A DNA stretch of 64,000 nucleotides, from positions 248,001 through 312,000 of the forward strand of contig NZ_CP022355.1 in NCBI RefSeq assembly GCF_002216855.1, in the 5' to 3' direction. Under the pieces are notes generated by a model that did no database searches, had not been told where the DNA came from, and saw only the letters and a program-made list of their open reading frames with translations. Every line of letters starts with the position of its first letter. Position 1 is the first letter of the stretch. Shown here in pieces: positions 1 to 10,913 of the stretch. Source of the DNA: Paraphotobacterium marinum (GTDB lineage: Bacteria > Pseudomonadota > Gammaproteobacteria > Enterobacterales > Vibrionaceae). The translations under genes were made by a program, and so were the position numbers.

Positions 1-2507
1 CCAACACCTTTTATGGCACCTAAGCCAAAAATAATTTCATTATCTTGGTTTACAGAAAATTCGAATAAACTTTTATTTACATTAGGTAATAAAATTTTAA
101 TACCCAATTGTCGACATTCATCTGTTAAATTAATAATTTTTTCAGTATTATCCATATCTGCGCTCATTACAGCAGCCATAAACTGAGAAGGGAAATGGGC
201 CTTAAGCCACAATGTTTGATATGAAACAAGTGCGTAGGCAGCGGAATGAGATTTATTGAATCCATATCCCGCAAACTTTTCAACTAAATCAAATATTTTC
301 ATAGCTAAATCGCCATCAATATTATTTTTAATCGCTCCTTGCTTAAAAACCTCTCTCTGTTTTGCCATTTCTTCAGGTTTTTTTTTGCCCATCGCTCGCC
401 TTAAGATATCAGCTTCTCCTAATGAGTATCCAGATAATGTTTGAGCAATTTGCATAACCTGTTCCTGGTATAAAATTATACCATAAGTCGGATTAAGAGT
501 TTCTTTGAGAGATGAGTGTTGCCACTTAGCATCAGGATAAGAAACTTTTTCACGACCATGTTTACGATCTATAAAGTTATCGACCATTCCAGACTGGAGT
601 GGGCCGGGTCGAAATAAAGCAACCAATGCTATAATATCTTCAAAGCAATCTGGTTGAAGGCGCTTAATTAAGTCCTTCATCCCCCTTGACTCTAACTGAA
701 AAACAGCTGTTGTTTGAGCTTTTTTAAGAATTGAAAAAGCTTTCTTATCATCTAAGGCTATATTTTCAATTTCAATATTGGTGCCTAACGTATCTCTGAT
801 TAATTTTAAGGTCCAATCTATAATTGTTAAAGTTCTTAATCCTAAAAAGTCAAACTTAACTAAACCCGCTGTTTCTATGTCATTTTTATCAAATTGTGTG
901 ACCGGAAATCTCCCTTCAGAATCACAATAAACTGGAGAAAAATCGGATATTTTTGTTGGAGATATAACCACGCCACCAGCATGTTTACCAGCATTTCTTA
1001 CTACGCCTTCAAGACTTCGACATATATCAATTAAGAATTGGACATCTTCATCACTTTCATATGCCTCAACAAGTTGTTTTTCTTCTTCAAAGGCCTTTGA
1101 CAGTGTCATTCCTGGATCTGATGGAATCAATTTAGCAATACGATCTACAAAACCATAAGGATGCCCTAAAACTCTGCCAACATCTCTAATTACAGCTTTA
1201 GCAGCCATAGTACCAAATGTGATTATTTGTGAAACAGCGTCTTTACCATAAATATCTGATACATGTTCAATAACAAGATCTCTCTTATCCATACAAAAGT
1301 CAATATCAAAGTCCGGCATTGAAACTCTTTCTGGGTTTAGAAATCTTTCAAATAATAAATCATACTCCAAGGGATCTAAGTCCGTAATATCAAGAGCATA
1401 TGCAACTAGTGAACCTGCTCCCGACCCTCTTCCTGGTCCAACGGGTATAGAGTTAGTTTTAGACCACTGTATAAACTCCATCACAACTAAAAAATATCCT
1501 GGAAATCCCATATTATTAATAACTTCGAGTTCAATATTTAGTCTTGCTTCATATTCTCCTCTAATTCTGTTGCGTTCATTAATATCAGGAAAGTTTTTTC
1601 TAAGTCTTTTTTCCAGTCCTATTTGAGCTTTGTCTATTAAATAATCTTCAATCTTTAAATTGCCAGTTGGAAAATCAGGTAAGAAATAATCACCAAATGT
1701 TAAAAACACACTACATCGTTGAGCAATGTTAATTGTATTTTGAATCGCTTCTGGAATATCATAAAATAAGTCGAACATTTCCTGTTCCGACTTTAAATAT
1801 TGCTCTTTAGTGTACTTATGAATACGTTTAGGGTTATCTAACGTATCTCCATCATGAATACATACTCTAATATCGTGTGCATCATAATCACTCTCTTTTA
1901 TAAATCTAACTTTATTTGTTGCTACAAGTGGTAAGTTATGCTTTTGGGATAATTCAAGAATTTCTTGTATGTATTTATGTTCATTTTTCTTGTTTAATCT
2001 CGATAACTCTAAATAAAATCTATCTTGAAAAAACTCTCCATAAAATACAATAATATCATCTATTAGCTCTTTATCATTTTTAGATAAAGCATATGATAAG
2101 TCACCATCTAATCCACCTGATAAAACAATCAATCCATCACAGTAATTTTTTAACCAAGCTTGATCAATAACAGGACTGTTGTTTACATGACCCCGTTTGT
2201 ATGCCTTTGATATTAATTCAATAATATTACTATAACCTTGATTATTCATTGCTAACAAAGTTAAATTGAAAAAACCATCATAGTAACAGCTTTTCACAAG
2301 AATATCAGTCCCAATAATCGGTTTTATACCCCTAACCAAACAAGCATTATAAAATTTAACTAACCCAAATAAATTATTAAAATCTGTTAGAGCAACTGCC
2401 GGAATATTATTCTTTTCAATTTCATCTAATAATTTCGGTATTTTGACAATTCCATCAACGATAGAGAATTCACTATGTACATTTAAGTGGACAAACTTTC
2501 TTTCCAT
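1..2507 (-). CDS. dnaE: DNA polymerase III alpha subunit, N-terminal part (runs off the window edge)
   Basis: Replicative DNA polymerase catalytic subunit. The frame stays open from an ATG at 2507 down to base 1, about 835 codons, so the last third of a roughly 1160-residue family protein lies outside the window. The start [14 protein letters not shown] matches the conserved PHP-domain beginning. The palm motif [13 protein letters not shown], with its two catalytic aspartates, lies near residue 400, and [16 protein letters not shown] lies just before it. It is the last visible gene of a minus-strand series and begins 10 bases after the rnhB stop, the usual lpxB-rnhB-dnaE order. No frameshift was noticed in the part translated. 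Identity is secure; the C-terminus cannot be judged. Confidence 0.96.
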   Translation of the reverse strand, partial: MERKFVHLNVHSEFSIVDGIVKIPKLLDEIEKNNIPAVALTDFNNLFGLVKFYNACLVRGIKPIIGTDILVKSCYYDGFFNLTLLAMNNQGYSNIIELISKAYKRGHVNNSPVIDQAWLKNYCDGLIVLSGGLDGDLSYALSKNDKELIDDIIVFYGEFFQDRFYLELSRLNKKNEHKYIQEILELSQKHNLPLVATNKVRFIKESDYDAHDIRVCIHDGDTLDNPKRIHKYTKEQYLKSEQEMFDLFYDIPEAIQNTINIAQRCSVFLTFGDYFLPDFPTGNLKIEDYLIDKAQIGLEKRLRKNFPDINERNRIRGEYEARLNIELEVINNMGFPGYFLVVMEFIQWSKTNSIPVGPGRGSGAGSLVAYALDITDLDPLEYDLLFERFLNPERVSMPDFDIDFCMDKRDLVIEHVSDIYGKDAVSQIITFGTMAAKAVIRDVGRVLGHPYGFVDRIAKLIPSDPGMTLSKAFEEEKQLVEAYESDEDVQFLIDICRSLEGVVRNAGKHAGGVVISPTKISDFSPVYCDSEGRFPVTQFDKNDIETAGLVKFDFLGLRTLTIIDWTLKLIRDTLGTNIEIENIALDDKKAFSILKKAQTTAVFQLESRGMKDLIKRLQPDCFEDIIALVALFRPGPLQSGMVDNFIDRKHGREKVSYPDAKWQHSSLKETLNPTYGIILYQEQVMQIAQTLSGYSLGEADILRRAMGKKKPEEMAKQREVFKQGAIKNNIDGDLAMKIFDLVEKFAGYGFNKSHSAAYALVSYQTLWLKAHFPSQFMAAVMSADMDNTEKIINLTDECRQLGIKILLPNVNKSLFEFSVNQDNEIIFGLGAIKGV

Positions 2508-2517
2508 TGTAATTTGC

Positions 2518-3093
2518 TCAGTTATTTAATATATTTTTTACAGGTTTAAATGTTTTTCTATAATCTTTTAAAACACCAAACTTTTTTAGTGCTTCAATAT
2601 GTTTCTTGGTTGGGTAACCTTTATGTTTAGCAAACCCATATTCTGGATATTCTGCATCAAGGATTTTCATTTGTTGATCTCTTGTTACCTTTGCAATTAT
2701 TGATGCTGCAGAAATAGATGGTATCTTCCCATCACCACCAATTATAGCGTCGGTTTCAATATTAAGTCGTGGGACTGCATTACCATCAACTAATACTTTT
2801 TCAGGAATATGTTTTAAGTTTAAAACAGCTCTTTGCATTGCTAACAACGAAGCTTGTAAAATATTTAATCGATCTATTTCATCTGGGGAAGCTTGTCCAA
2901 TACTCCAACAAAAAGCTTTTGTCTTGATTTCTGTTGAAAGAAATATTCGTTTTTTTTCAGATAATTTTTTTGAATCGTCAAGTTCTGGTATCATCGAATT
3001 CGGGTTTAATATTACTGCTGCAGCGACCACATTACCAACTAAGGGCCCTCTTCCAGCCTCATCGACTCCAGCAATTAATTTTTGAGTATTCAT
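2518..3093 (-). CDS. rnhB: Ribonuclease HII
   Basis: Endonuclease that removes ribonucleotides from DNA and the RNA strand of RNA-DNA hybrids. The protein has 191 residues, close to the family norm. The N-terminal motif [12 protein letters not shown] (residues 9-20) carries the first acidic metal ligands, [11 protein letters not shown] follows, and the central VDG and the SIIAKVTRD motif are present. Its ATG shares one base with the stop of lpxB (a TAATG junction), so translation is probably coupled. It sits between lpxB and dnaE as in other gammaproteobacteria. Confidence 0.96.
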   Translation of the reverse strand: MNTQKLIAGVDEAGRGPLVGNVVAAAVILNPNSMIPELDDSKKLSEKKRIFLSTEIKTKAFCWSIGQASPDEIDRLNILQASLLAMQRAVLNLKHIPEKVLVDGNAVPRLNIETDAIIGGDGKIPSISAASIIAKVTRDQQMKILDAEYPEYGFAKHKGYPTKKHIEALKKFGVLKDYRKTFKPVKNILNN

Positions 3094-4253
3094 TATGTTT
3101 TTATATTAAAGTCTAATAAGTTAAATATTGCTGTTGCACTTTCAAAACTGGCATTTTTTTTCAAAAGTTTATGGATTTCGGTAAATTGATTAATTAGAGC
3201 TTCATTATTGGAAGTCATCAAATGATCTATTTCTTCATAAATATTATTATACGTACACTCATCAGCAATAAGCTCTTTAACTAATTCTTTACCGGCAATT
3301 AAATTTGGTAAAGATACAAATGGTATTTTTAACATCAACCTAACAATAAATGTCGTAGCCCAATGAGGCTTATATATTACAACCATGGGCGTTTTGGCTA
3401 ATAGACATTCAAGTGTAGAAGTACCTGACTTAACTATCGCATAATCAGCTGCAGATAATACCTCTTTTGAACGATTTTGAAATGTAATAAAATCAAGTTT
3501 TTCTTTACTATTGTTTAAAATTAAAAAGAATTCTCTTTGTCGTTCTTTGCTAGAAAAATTAATAATAAACTGAACATCAGCATTTTTTTTTCTAATCTTC
3601 AAACAAGCCTCAATTATTATAGGAGTTAAGTATTTAATTTCACTTTTTCTACTACCAGGAACAATTGCAATAGTTTTTTTTACTGGGTTTAAATTTAAGA
3701 GTGATTTCGATTTAGTTTTATCTATATCAAATTGAAACTGGTCAGCTAATTCATGCCCAACTAATTTTGATGGTATCGAAAATTTATTATAAATATTCTG
3801 TTCGAATGGGAGAAACAAAAGCATCAAATCAACTGACTTTTTGATTTTGTGGATACGCCATTGTTTCCATGCCCACACTTTTGGCCCTGCATAATGAACG
3901 GTTTTTATCCCAATTTTTTTTAAATTGTATTCTATACCTAAGTTAAAAGAAGGTGCATCAATACCAATAAATAAGTCAGGTTTTTCTTTTTTACAAAGAT
4001 TTATAATTTTTTTTCTAATATTAATTATATTAATTAAAGAAGGTAGTACTTCAATTAAACCCATTTTTGATATTTTTTCAATATCAACTATCGTATCACA
4101 GCCCTCCTTCATCATTTTAGGTCCAGCTATACCTTTAAATGAAATATTTGGATGAATTAGTTTCATGGCTTTAATTAAATTAGCACCTAAAATATCTCCT
4201 GATAACTCACCAGCCACAATGACCACATTTATTCTTCTATCTGACAAGGCCAC
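3093..4253 (-). CDS. lpxB: Lipid-A-disaccharide synthase
   Basis: Glycosyltransferase of the Raetz pathway that joins UDP-diacylglucosamine to lipid X to make the lipid A disaccharide. The 386 residues match the family length. The start [18 protein letters not shown] is the conserved nucleotide-fold beginning, and [24 protein letters not shown] and [10 protein letters not shown] are family motifs. The start codon lies 17 bases inside the end of lpxA. It belongs to the lipid A gene block with lpxD, fabZ and lpxA, so the organism can be expected to make lipid A. Confidence 0.96.
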   Translation of the reverse strand: MALSDRRINVVIVAGELSGDILGANLIKAMKLIHPNISFKGIAGPKMMKEGCDTIVDIEKISKMGLIEVLPSLINIINIRKKIINLCKKEKPDLFIGIDAPSFNLGIEYNLKKIGIKTVHYAGPKVWAWKQWRIHKIKKSVDLMLLFLPFEQNIYNKFSIPSKLVGHELADQFQFDIDKTKSKSLLNLNPVKKTIAIVPGSRKSEIKYLTPIIIEACLKIRKKNADVQFIINFSSKERQREFFLILNNSKEKLDFITFQNRSKEVLSAADYAIVKSGTSTLECLLAKTPMVVIYKPHWATTFIVRLMLKIPFVSLPNLIAGKELVKELIADECTYNNIYEEIDHLMTSNNEALINQFTEIHKLLKKNASFESATAIFNLLDFNIKT

Positions 4254-5031
4254 GTTTACTCTCTTGAAAAAAAGTTACAAATGGAGTTAAAACTGCATTA
4301 TCTTTTGCCTTTTCTTCAATTTCAGGGATAATATCTTTTAATAACTTGTCACTTTTATATATTAACTTATATACCCCTTTAATTGCATGCAAATCTTCTT
4401 CTGTAAAGTTACCACTTCTCTTAGCTGAAACTTCGTGTACTCCTCTGACCTGATTTTTTCGATCACCTTGAGCAAAAATAAAAGGAGGTACATCTTTCTC
4501 AATTAAGGCCCCTCCTGCAATTGCAGCATATGCACCTATTCGACAGAATTGATGTATAGCTGAACAACCTCCAATATATGCATGATCCCCAACATTAATA
4601 TGCCCAGCTAAAGTTACATTGTTAGCCATAACTGTATTATTACCAATCACAGCATCATGCCCAATATGAACATAAGCCATAATCCAATTATTATCCCCAA
4701 CAATAGTTTTACCATTATCTTGTATTGTTCCTCTATGGACAGTACAACATTCATGGAAAGTATTACCATTCCCAACAATCAGCTCAGTCGCCTCATTCTT
4801 ATATTTTTTGTCTTGATTAACTTCACCAATTGAACAAAACTGGAAAAATTCATTATTTTTTCCAATTTTAGTGTGTCCATTAATGACAATATGTGAATGT
4901 AATATATTACCGGAATCCAAACGTACATTCTTTCCTATAACACAAAAAGGACCAATTTTACAATTAGGCCCAACAATTGCTCCATCTTCAATGATACTAG
5001 ATGGATGGATATTTGCACTTTCATGAATCAT
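4237..5031 (-). CDS. lpxA: UDP-N-acetylglucosamine acyltransferase
   Basis: First enzyme of lipid A synthesis, a cytoplasmic trimeric left-handed beta-helix acyltransferase. I place the start at the ATG at 5031 ([20 protein letters not shown]) rather than at an upstream in-frame codon. It overlaps the fabZ stop as ATGA and gives 264 residues, matching the family. Hexapeptide repeats run through the first two thirds, and the catalytic histidine lies in AYVHIGHDAVIGNN near residue 126. The C-terminal helical domain is complete. It is followed directly by lpxB. Confidence 0.95.
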   Translation of the reverse strand: MIHESANIHPSSIIEDGAIVGPNCKIGPFCVIGKNVRLDSGNILHSHIVINGHTKIGKNNEFFQFCSIGEVNQDKKYKNEATELIVGNGNTFHECCTVHRGTIQDNGKTIVGDNNWIMAYVHIGHDAVIGNNTVMANNVTLAGHINVGDHAYIGGCSAIHQFCRIGAYAAIAGGALIEKDVPPFIFAQGDRKNQVRGVHEVSAKRSGNFTEEDLHAIKGVYKLIYKSDKLLKDIIPEIEEKAKDNAVLTPFVTFFQESKRGLVR

Positions 5032-5483
5032 CAAAATTCCCTTCTTGCACATTTCAATTCAGCAGAGCATACCAATAAGTCATTGACGTAGGCATACCCG
5101 TTGAAAACAGCTATTCCCCTTCTATTTTTAATATACTCAACTTTAATAACCAGTTGATCGCCAGGAACAACTTGACCTTTAAATTTAGCTTTATCGATAC
5201 TAGCCAGTAAATATATCTCATTATCTTTAGCTTCACCAAAAGTTTTAAATGCCAATAAACCTGTGGCTTGAGCCATTGCCTCTAGGGTCATCACACCAGG
5301 AAAAACTGGTAACTGAGGGAAGTGACCTGTGAACTGTGGCTCATTAACAGATACATTTTTAACAGCAGTTAGGTACTCAAATTCTTTATAATCAACTACT
5401 CTGTCAATTAATAAGAAAGGGTATCTGTGTGGAAGTAATTTTCTGATTTCAGTTATATCCAAAGATTTATTTATTTCTGACAA
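5031..5483 (-). CDS. fabZ: 3-hydroxyacyl-ACP dehydratase FabZ
   Basis: Hot-dog fold dehydratase of type II fatty acid elongation. The 150 residues match the family. The active-site histidine lies in [11 protein letters not shown] (His54) and the catalytic glutamate in TLEAMAQ (Glu68). It competes with LpxA for 3-hydroxyacyl-ACP, which explains its conserved place between lpxD and lpxA. Its stop overlaps the lpxA start by four bases. Confidence 0.97.
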   Translation of the reverse strand: MSEINKSLDITEIRKLLPHRYPFLLIDRVVDYKEFEYLTAVKNVSVNEPQFTGHFPQLPVFPGVMTLEAMAQATGLLAFKTFGEAKDNEIYLLASIDKAKFKGQVVPGDQLVIKVEYIKNRRGIAVFNGYAYVNDLLVCSAELKCARREF

Positions 5484-5514
5484 AATAGTTCCTCAATTCA
5501 AGTTTTATTAAAAT

Positions 5515-6558
5515 TTATTTTTCAATTTGTTTTTTTAAAGCTATGAGTTCTTTTTCTAAGCTTTTAATTTTACTATTAAGACTAGGAAGTTTGTAGTGTA
5601 AAGCAGTTTGTTTTTTCCATTCTATGTTTTTTGTTGCTGGTATAGAAGAGCTATATATACCTGGTTCAGTAATGCTTCTCATCACTACACTCGAACCAGA
5701 AACAACTGCTTTATCGCAAATTTCAATGTGACCATTAAAAACTGTATCCCCGCCAATCATACAAAATGAACCAATTTTCACACTACCTGCAATTGTAGCA
5801 CAACCAGCAATTACTGTATTTTCTCCAATAAAAGAATTATGTCCAATATGGCATAAATTATCAATTTTTACTCCATTGGAAATAATAGTATTGTCTAGAG
5901 CACCTCTATCAATTGCAGTCAGGGCACCGATATCCACATCATTACCTAAAATAACCCGACCAATATGGGGAATAGGTTGCCATTTATTGTTAGAAAAATG
6001 ATTGCCAAACCCTTCAGATCCAATAACTGCACCAGAACTTATAGTGCAACCAGATCCAATCTGGCAATTAAAATAAACGGTTACGTTGGACCAAATTTTT
6101 GTTGATTGTCCAATAGAGCTATTTTGCCCAATAAAAACATTGGCTCCAACTTGAGCATTATCATTAATAACAACATCTTGTTCAATAACAACATTTGGAC
6201 CAATTCTAACGTTTTTGCCAATTTTAGCTGATGGATGAATAGTCGCTGATTGATGCACTCCTTGCTCAGAGGCATTAGGAATTAGATCCAACAAATTGAC
6301 TACTTTTATAAAATCAGCTTTGGGATCTTTGGATATAAGGACATTCCCCGTGAAAAGATTTTTAGAATTATCTGCGATAATAACAATTCCAGCTCTTGTT
6401 TTATTCAGTTTATTCTTAAACTTAATATCCGCAAAAAAAGTTAAATCTAATTCATTGGCTTCGTCAAGACTTGCAACCGAATTAACAGCTGCAAACTCTT
6501 CACCACGATAATCACAATTTAACAGTTTTGCTAGCTCTCTTAAAGTGATCTTTTTCAT
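5515..6558 (-). CDS. lpxD: UDP-3-O-(3-hydroxyacyl)glucosamine N-acyltransferase
   Basis: Third acyltransferase step of lipid A synthesis. It has 347 residues with the typical three parts: an N-terminal uridine-binding domain (KITLRELAKLLNCDYRGEE and on), a long hexapeptide beta-helix, and a C-terminal helix (LEKELIALKKQIEK). The catalytic histidine is expected in HIGHNSFIGENT near residue 240. The gene starts four bases after the skp stop and is followed by fabZ after 31 bases. Confidence 0.96.
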   Translation of the reverse strand: MKKITLRELAKLLNCDYRGEEFAAVNSVASLDEANELDLTFFADIKFKNKLNKTRAGIVIIADNSKNLFTGNVLISKDPKADFIKVVNLLDLIPNASEQGVHQSATIHPSAKIGKNVRIGPNVVIEQDVVINDNAQVGANVFIGQNSSIGQSTKIWSNVTVYFNCQIGSGCTISSGAVIGSEGFGNHFSNNKWQPIPHIGRVILGNDVDIGALTAIDRGALDNTIISNGVKIDNLCHIGHNSFIGENTVIAGCATIAGSVKIGSFCMIGGDTVFNGHIEICDKAVVSGSSVVMRSITEPGIYSSSIPATKNIEWKKQTALHYKLPSLNSKIKSLEKELIALKKQIEK

Positions 6559-6562
6559 TTTA

Positions 6563-7102
6563 TTATTTCATAGCTTTTAGAACAGCGTCTGTTATATCAT
6601 TACCTTTACCATTAGGATATAAAACAACTTGCGCATCTAAGACACTCGTATACCCATCCTTCTTAGCAACTTTCATTGTGGCTACTTCTAATTTAGTAAG
6701 TAATTCTTTTTGTAACTTCATACCAATTTTCTGCTGAGATAGCTGAAGATCACGTTCTTCTTTTTGTAATTTAACAACCAATTTTTTGATATCTTCTTCT
6801 TTTGCTCGTTTATCTTTTTGACTCAAAATTGCCTGGTTTTTTTGGAAGTCTGCTTGTTTTTGCTGTAGTTCTTTTTGTGATTTTTGAAATTGAGCAATCT
6901 GTGTTTTATTTTCTTTAGCAAACTCTTTTTGCGTATTTTGCATTAAACCAGATTTGTCAATGATAGTTCTAACATTCACAACTGCTATTTTATTTGGTGC
7001 TACAACATTACTATTTGTTTCTGCAGATACAAAAGTAGAAAGAGAAAGTGTTGATATTAGCGACAAGCTAAGTAAAGTCGACTTTAAGATTTTTTTATTC
7101 AA
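6563..7102 (-). CDS. skp: Periplasmic chaperone Skp (OmpH family)
   Basis: Trimeric periplasmic chaperone that carries unfolded outer-membrane proteins to the Bam complex. It has 179 residues. A signal peptide (basic MNKKILK start, then a Leu/Ser-rich core) probably ends at VSA-ET near residue 28. The middle is a Lys/Gln/Glu-rich coiled coil, which forms the arms of Skp. It sits 27 bases downstream of bamA, the usual functional pairing, and shortly upstream of lpxD. Confidence 0.93.
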   Translation of the reverse strand: MNKKILKSTLLSLSLISTLSLSTFVSAETNSNVVAPNKIAVVNVRTIIDKSGLMQNTQKEFAKENKTQIAQFQKSQKELQQKQADFQKNQAILSQKDKRAKEEDIKKLVVKLQKEERDLQLSQQKIGMKLQKELLTKLEVATMKVAKKDGYTSVLDAQVVLYPNGKGNDITDAVLKAMK

Positions 7103-7129
7103 AATAATACTCCTAACAATTTATATAAT

Positions 7130-9538
7130 TTAAAAACCAGTACTGATGTCAAACGAGAAAAATGACTCATCGTCACCAGGATAAGATTTCAGTGCCTTTG
7201 CAAAGGTAAAAGACAAAGGTGCTATAGGTGAAAACCAAGTTAATTGAACACCTGTTGACACCCTAACCGCCCATGGATCTGAATAGTCATAGTAATCACT
7301 ATTATTTACAACATTATTTGTGGGTGCTTTATATTGCGTATTCCAAACATTCCCCGCAGCAACAAAAACTTGAGTTCTTACATCCCTTTGATACTTTTCA
7401 GAAAGAATTGGTGTAGGTGTAATTAAAGATATTTTTCCAGCATATAAAGCATTACCTCCTGTAAAAGAGTCAGTAAGATTAGTATAACCACCAGTCTTAG
7501 GGTCATACTGGATGCCTCTAGGTCCAACTTGGTTATAACCAAAACCAGGAAGACTAGAACCACCTAAAGAATACCATCTATAAAATGGCAAAGTGCTACC
7601 ACCATAACCTGTCCCATAACCTCCATTAAAGTTAAGATAAAAAACCCAGTTTTGTTTTTCATTTAACGGGAAATAATTATCACTACTTAAATACATTGTA
7701 TAATATTTATAGGATGAGTTAGGTAAACTTACTGTAAAATTTATTGCTTGTTTATTTCCATTAGTCGGTTGCTGTGGATTATTTAATGTATTATGAGTAA
7801 AACCTACCCCAACTGAGTAATCATTTGTTGAGAATGCATCAACAATTTCTTGATTCAATGGACCCGATTCATTTTGTAAAATTGTATCTCTATATTGCCA
7901 AAAATTTGGTATATTCGATATATCATAATGCTCATAGCCTAATGTAAAGTTTAACCTGTTATTTTCACTTACTGGTATACCGAGTGTTGTACTAAGTCCA
8001 AAGTTCGTATAATTATAATCACTATTACCATCATCATTATTTGGGTTAGTAAATTTTGTAAAATGGATATTACCACCAAGAGAAACGCCATCAAGAGTAA
8101 AATATGGGTTCATTACATCTAATGAGAGAGATTTGTTATATGCATCCGTTTGGCCATTTAAACCAACTTTGTAACCAGTTCCTAAGAAGTTTCTTTCATT
8201 GACACCCGCCTTAAACATACCCTTAGTTTCAGTACCGTAACCTATACCAAAATTAAAGGCACCAGTGTTATTCTCTTGAACATCATAAACAACATCAACT
8301 TGATCTGGACTATTAGGTACTTTTTGAGTTTTAGTATCTACTTGTTTAAAGTAGCCAAGTTGGTTTAATTTTCGTTTGCCGAGTTGAACTTTATTTTCAT
8401 TGTACCAGGTACCTTCCATTTGAGGAAGCTCTCTTCTAATCACAGTATCTTTTGTTTCGGAGTTTCCCTGAAAAATGACTTGTCTAACATAAGAGCGCTG
8501 TCCTTGTTGGATATTGAAATTGAGAACAACACTATTATTTACATCATTAAAAATTGGATAAACTTGTACTCTTGAATTTGAAAAGCCTTGATTGTTAAGT
8601 TTTCTCTTAAGTTGCCTCTTGTAAATATCAACTAAATCGCCATTATAAATCTTATTTAATTTAAACGGTAGCTCAGACTTTAATTTAGAAACTCCTCCAA
8701 GAGCCTTAAGATCTCCTGAGTAAGTTACATCAGTTACGGTATATTTTTTTCCTTCGTCAAACTTTAATGTTATGTAGACACCTTTTTTATCAGGGGAAAT
8801 TGAAACCTTATTCTGTGTAATTTTAAATTTTAAATATCCTTTTCTTTTATACATTTTATCAATAGTCTTAATATCATCTGAGAGTGATTGCTGTTTATAT
8901 TTTTCATCACTCACGAAATTCCACCAAGGAACATCACTTTGAAGTTTAAGATTATCTTTTATTTCCTGTGTGGTAAAAACAGTATTACCAATAAAATTAA
9001 TTTCCTTTATTCTCGAAGATAAACCCTCAATAAAAACAAAGTTTAAATTCACGCGATTTCTAGGTAAATTTGTCACAACTGCTTTAACTGTCGCATCAAA
9101 GTTTCCCACACTATAATAAAAATCTTCAAGACCCGCATCTATTTGATCAATTTTAGATTGATCTAAGGGAGAACCCACAACGACTCCTGATTTTTTCAAG
9201 TTATCCTTAATCATTTCACTTTTAATGGCTTTATTTCCAGAAATCTCTATATTTGCAATAATTGGATTTTCTTTAACGCTAATAATTAAGTTATTATTTT
9301 TGCTTGATAAATCAATGCTTGAGTAATTCCCTGTATCATACAAGGCTTTAATAATTTTTGAGCTTTCAGAGACATTAAAATAATCTCCCTTTTTTAAGGG
9401 TAGTTCAGCTAATGCTGCTTTTTGTGATATTCTCTCCAACCCAATAAACTCAATACTATTAATTTTGAAGTTACTATTAGCATAAATTGCGGTACTCGAG
9501 AGCAATGCTCCAGTTAAAATAACATTTTTCATAACCAT
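7130..9538 (-). CDS. bamA: Outer membrane protein assembly factor BamA
   Basis: Core of the BAM complex, which inserts beta-barrel proteins into the outer membrane. It has 802 residues, close to the usual 800-810. An N-terminal signal peptide probably ends at IYA-NSN near residue 20. Five POTRA domains follow, then a C-terminal 16-strand barrel of about 380 residues. The protein ends SFDISTGF, with the terminal phenylalanine of an outer-membrane beta-signal. ATG codons at codons 1 and 3 are both possible starts. The neighbours rseP and skp belong to the same envelope pathway, and the partner gene bamD is at 48 kb. Confidence 0.96.
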   Translation of the reverse strand: MVMKNVILTGALLSSTAIYANSNFKINSIEFIGLERISQKAALAELPLKKGDYFNVSESSKIIKALYDTGNYSSIDLSSKNNNLIISVKENPIIANIEISGNKAIKSEMIKDNLKKSGVVVGSPLDQSKIDQIDAGLEDFYYSVGNFDATVKAVVTNLPRNRVNLNFVFIEGLSSRIKEINFIGNTVFTTQEIKDNLKLQSDVPWWNFVSDEKYKQQSLSDDIKTIDKMYKRKGYLKFKITQNKVSISPDKKGVYITLKFDEGKKYTVTDVTYSGDLKALGGVSKLKSELPFKLNKIYNGDLVDIYKRQLKRKLNNQGFSNSRVQVYPIFNDVNNSVVLNFNIQQGQRSYVRQVIFQGNSETKDTVIRRELPQMEGTWYNENKVQLGKRKLNQLGYFKQVDTKTQKVPNSPDQVDVVYDVQENNTGAFNFGIGYGTETKGMFKAGVNERNFLGTGYKVGLNGQTDAYNKSLSLDVMNPYFTLDGVSLGGNIHFTKFTNPNNDDGNSDYNYTNFGLSTTLGIPVSENNRLNFTLGYEHYDISNIPNFWQYRDTILQNESGPLNQEIVDAFSTNDYSVGVGFTHNTLNNPQQPTNGNKQAINFTVSLPNSSYKYYTMYLSSDNYFPLNEKQNWVFYLNFNGGYGTGYGGSTLPFYRWYSLGGSSLPGFGYNQVGPRGIQYDPKTGGYTNLTDSFTGGNALYAGKISLITPTPILSEKYQRDVRTQVFVAAGNVWNTQYKAPTNNVVNNSDYYDYSDPWAVRVSTGVQLTWFSPIAPLSFTFAKALKSYPGDDESFFSFDISTGF

Positions 9539-9566
9539 AATTATTGTATTTATTCCTTATATAAAA

Positions 9567-10913
9567 TTATATTCGAGCTACATCATTAAAGAAAACTATT
9601 ACTAATAAGACCAATATTATCATTAGGCCCATCATATTCCAAACTACCTGAAACATTTCTCTCAAATTTGGTTTGATAAATTTTTCTATTGAAATATTTA
9701 TTATTTGACCACCATCTAAAACAGGAATAGGTAACAAGTTAATTATCGCCAAATTTAAACTTATAAACGCTATAAAAAAAACATAAGATACAAAACCATC
9801 ATAGAAAGTTTCACCAGCAACTTTAGCTGTTGCTATCGGTCCAGATAAATTATTAATACTTATCTTACCTGAAATAAGGTTTATTATATTGGAAAATAAA
9901 GTATTTGATAATAGATAAGTCGTGTTAATTGACTTTTTTAATGACTCTAAAAGATTAAACCTTTCATAATTTATGAAATTTTCAGGTAATTTTCTAATAT
10001 CAAAGCTAAACCCAGCAAAACCCTCTTTTTTTCCATTTGCTTTAATTACAACTTGCGGCTTTAATATTAAGTCATAATATTTTTTATTGCGATAAACTTT
10101 AATATTTAAAGTTTTTTGAGGGTTTTGTTTAATAAAAGAACTTACATCTTGCCAGCTATAAACTTTTTTTCCATTTATACTGATAAAAACATCACCTCTT
10201 TCAAGACCAGCTGTTTTAGCCGGACTATTTTCATTAACAAGCCCCACTTTCTTAGAATTAACTTCAATAGGCACTACACCTATTCTATCAAGGAATAATA
10301 ATGCTGTTTCATCTTCAACTCTTTTTTGAAAACTTATTTTTTTTTCATTTTGATGTTCATTTTCAAACGTTAACTCTATATCTTTAGAAGTACTTTCATT
10401 AAGAATTTTTTTAATATCATCCCAGTTGTTTACAGCTTGATTATTAATTTGAGTGATTCTATTCATACTAACCACTCCTGCATTCGATACTAATGAGTTA
10501 GATTTAACTGTATCAATTACTGGACTTATATGTTGAATACCAGAAAAAAAATCGATGGCAAAAAATAAAAACAAGGCTAATAAGATATTTGCAAAAGGAC
10601 CAAAAAAATAAATCAGAACTTTTTGAAAATAAGTTTTGTCATTAATACACTCATTTTGATTTTTTACATTATCTCTAGATGCCATTTTGATATAACCGCC
10701 CAATGGCAGAAAGCCAAATTCAAATATAGTATTTGACTTCATTTTTTTTTTAAAAAAGGTTCTTCCTAAACCTATCTTAAAAACATCAACTTGAACATTA
10801 AATATGCGTGCAACTGAATAATGACCAAGTTCATGAATGAAAATGATGAATAAAATTGCTAAACAATATGACAAAAGCGAAACTAAAATCATTGAGATAT
10901 CAGCATTACTCAT
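9567..10913 (-). CDS. rseP: Site-2 intramembrane zinc metalloprotease RseP
   Basis: Inner-membrane protease that cleaves the anti-sigma factor RseA and leftover signal peptides. It has 448 residues (family about 450). The zinc motif HELGH is at residues 27-31 in the first membrane segment, and the second active-site motif, NLLPIPVLDGGQ, is near residue 400. Two PDZ regions lie between, with AGLERGDVFISINGK clearly visible in the second. Its start overlaps the dxr stop by four bases and bamA follows 28 bases later. Confidence 0.96.
   Translation of the reverse strand: MSNADISMILVSLLSYCLAILFIIFIHELGHYSVARIFNVQVDVFKIGLGRTFFKKKMKSNTIFEFGFLPLGGYIKMASRDNVKNQNECINDKTYFQKVLIYFFGPFANILLALFLFFAIDFFSGIQHISPVIDTVKSNSLVSNAGVVSMNRITQINNQAVNNWDDIKKILNESTSKDIELTFENEHQNEKKISFQKRVEDETALLFLDRIGVVPIEVNSKKVGLVNENSPAKTAGLERGDVFISINGKKVYSWQDVSSFIKQNPQKTLNIKVYRNKKYYDLILKPQVVIKANGKKEGFAGFSFDIRKLPENFINYERFNLLESLKKSINTTYLLSNTLFSNIINLISGKISINNLSGPIATAKVAGETFYDGFVSYVFFIAFISLNLAIINLLPIPVLDGGQIINISIEKFIKPNLREMFQVVWNMMGLMIILVLLVIVFFNDVARI

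Noticed and set aside
256-444. Plus-strand open frame within dnaE
   Set aside because: It is antisense to a clearly conserved part of dnaE.
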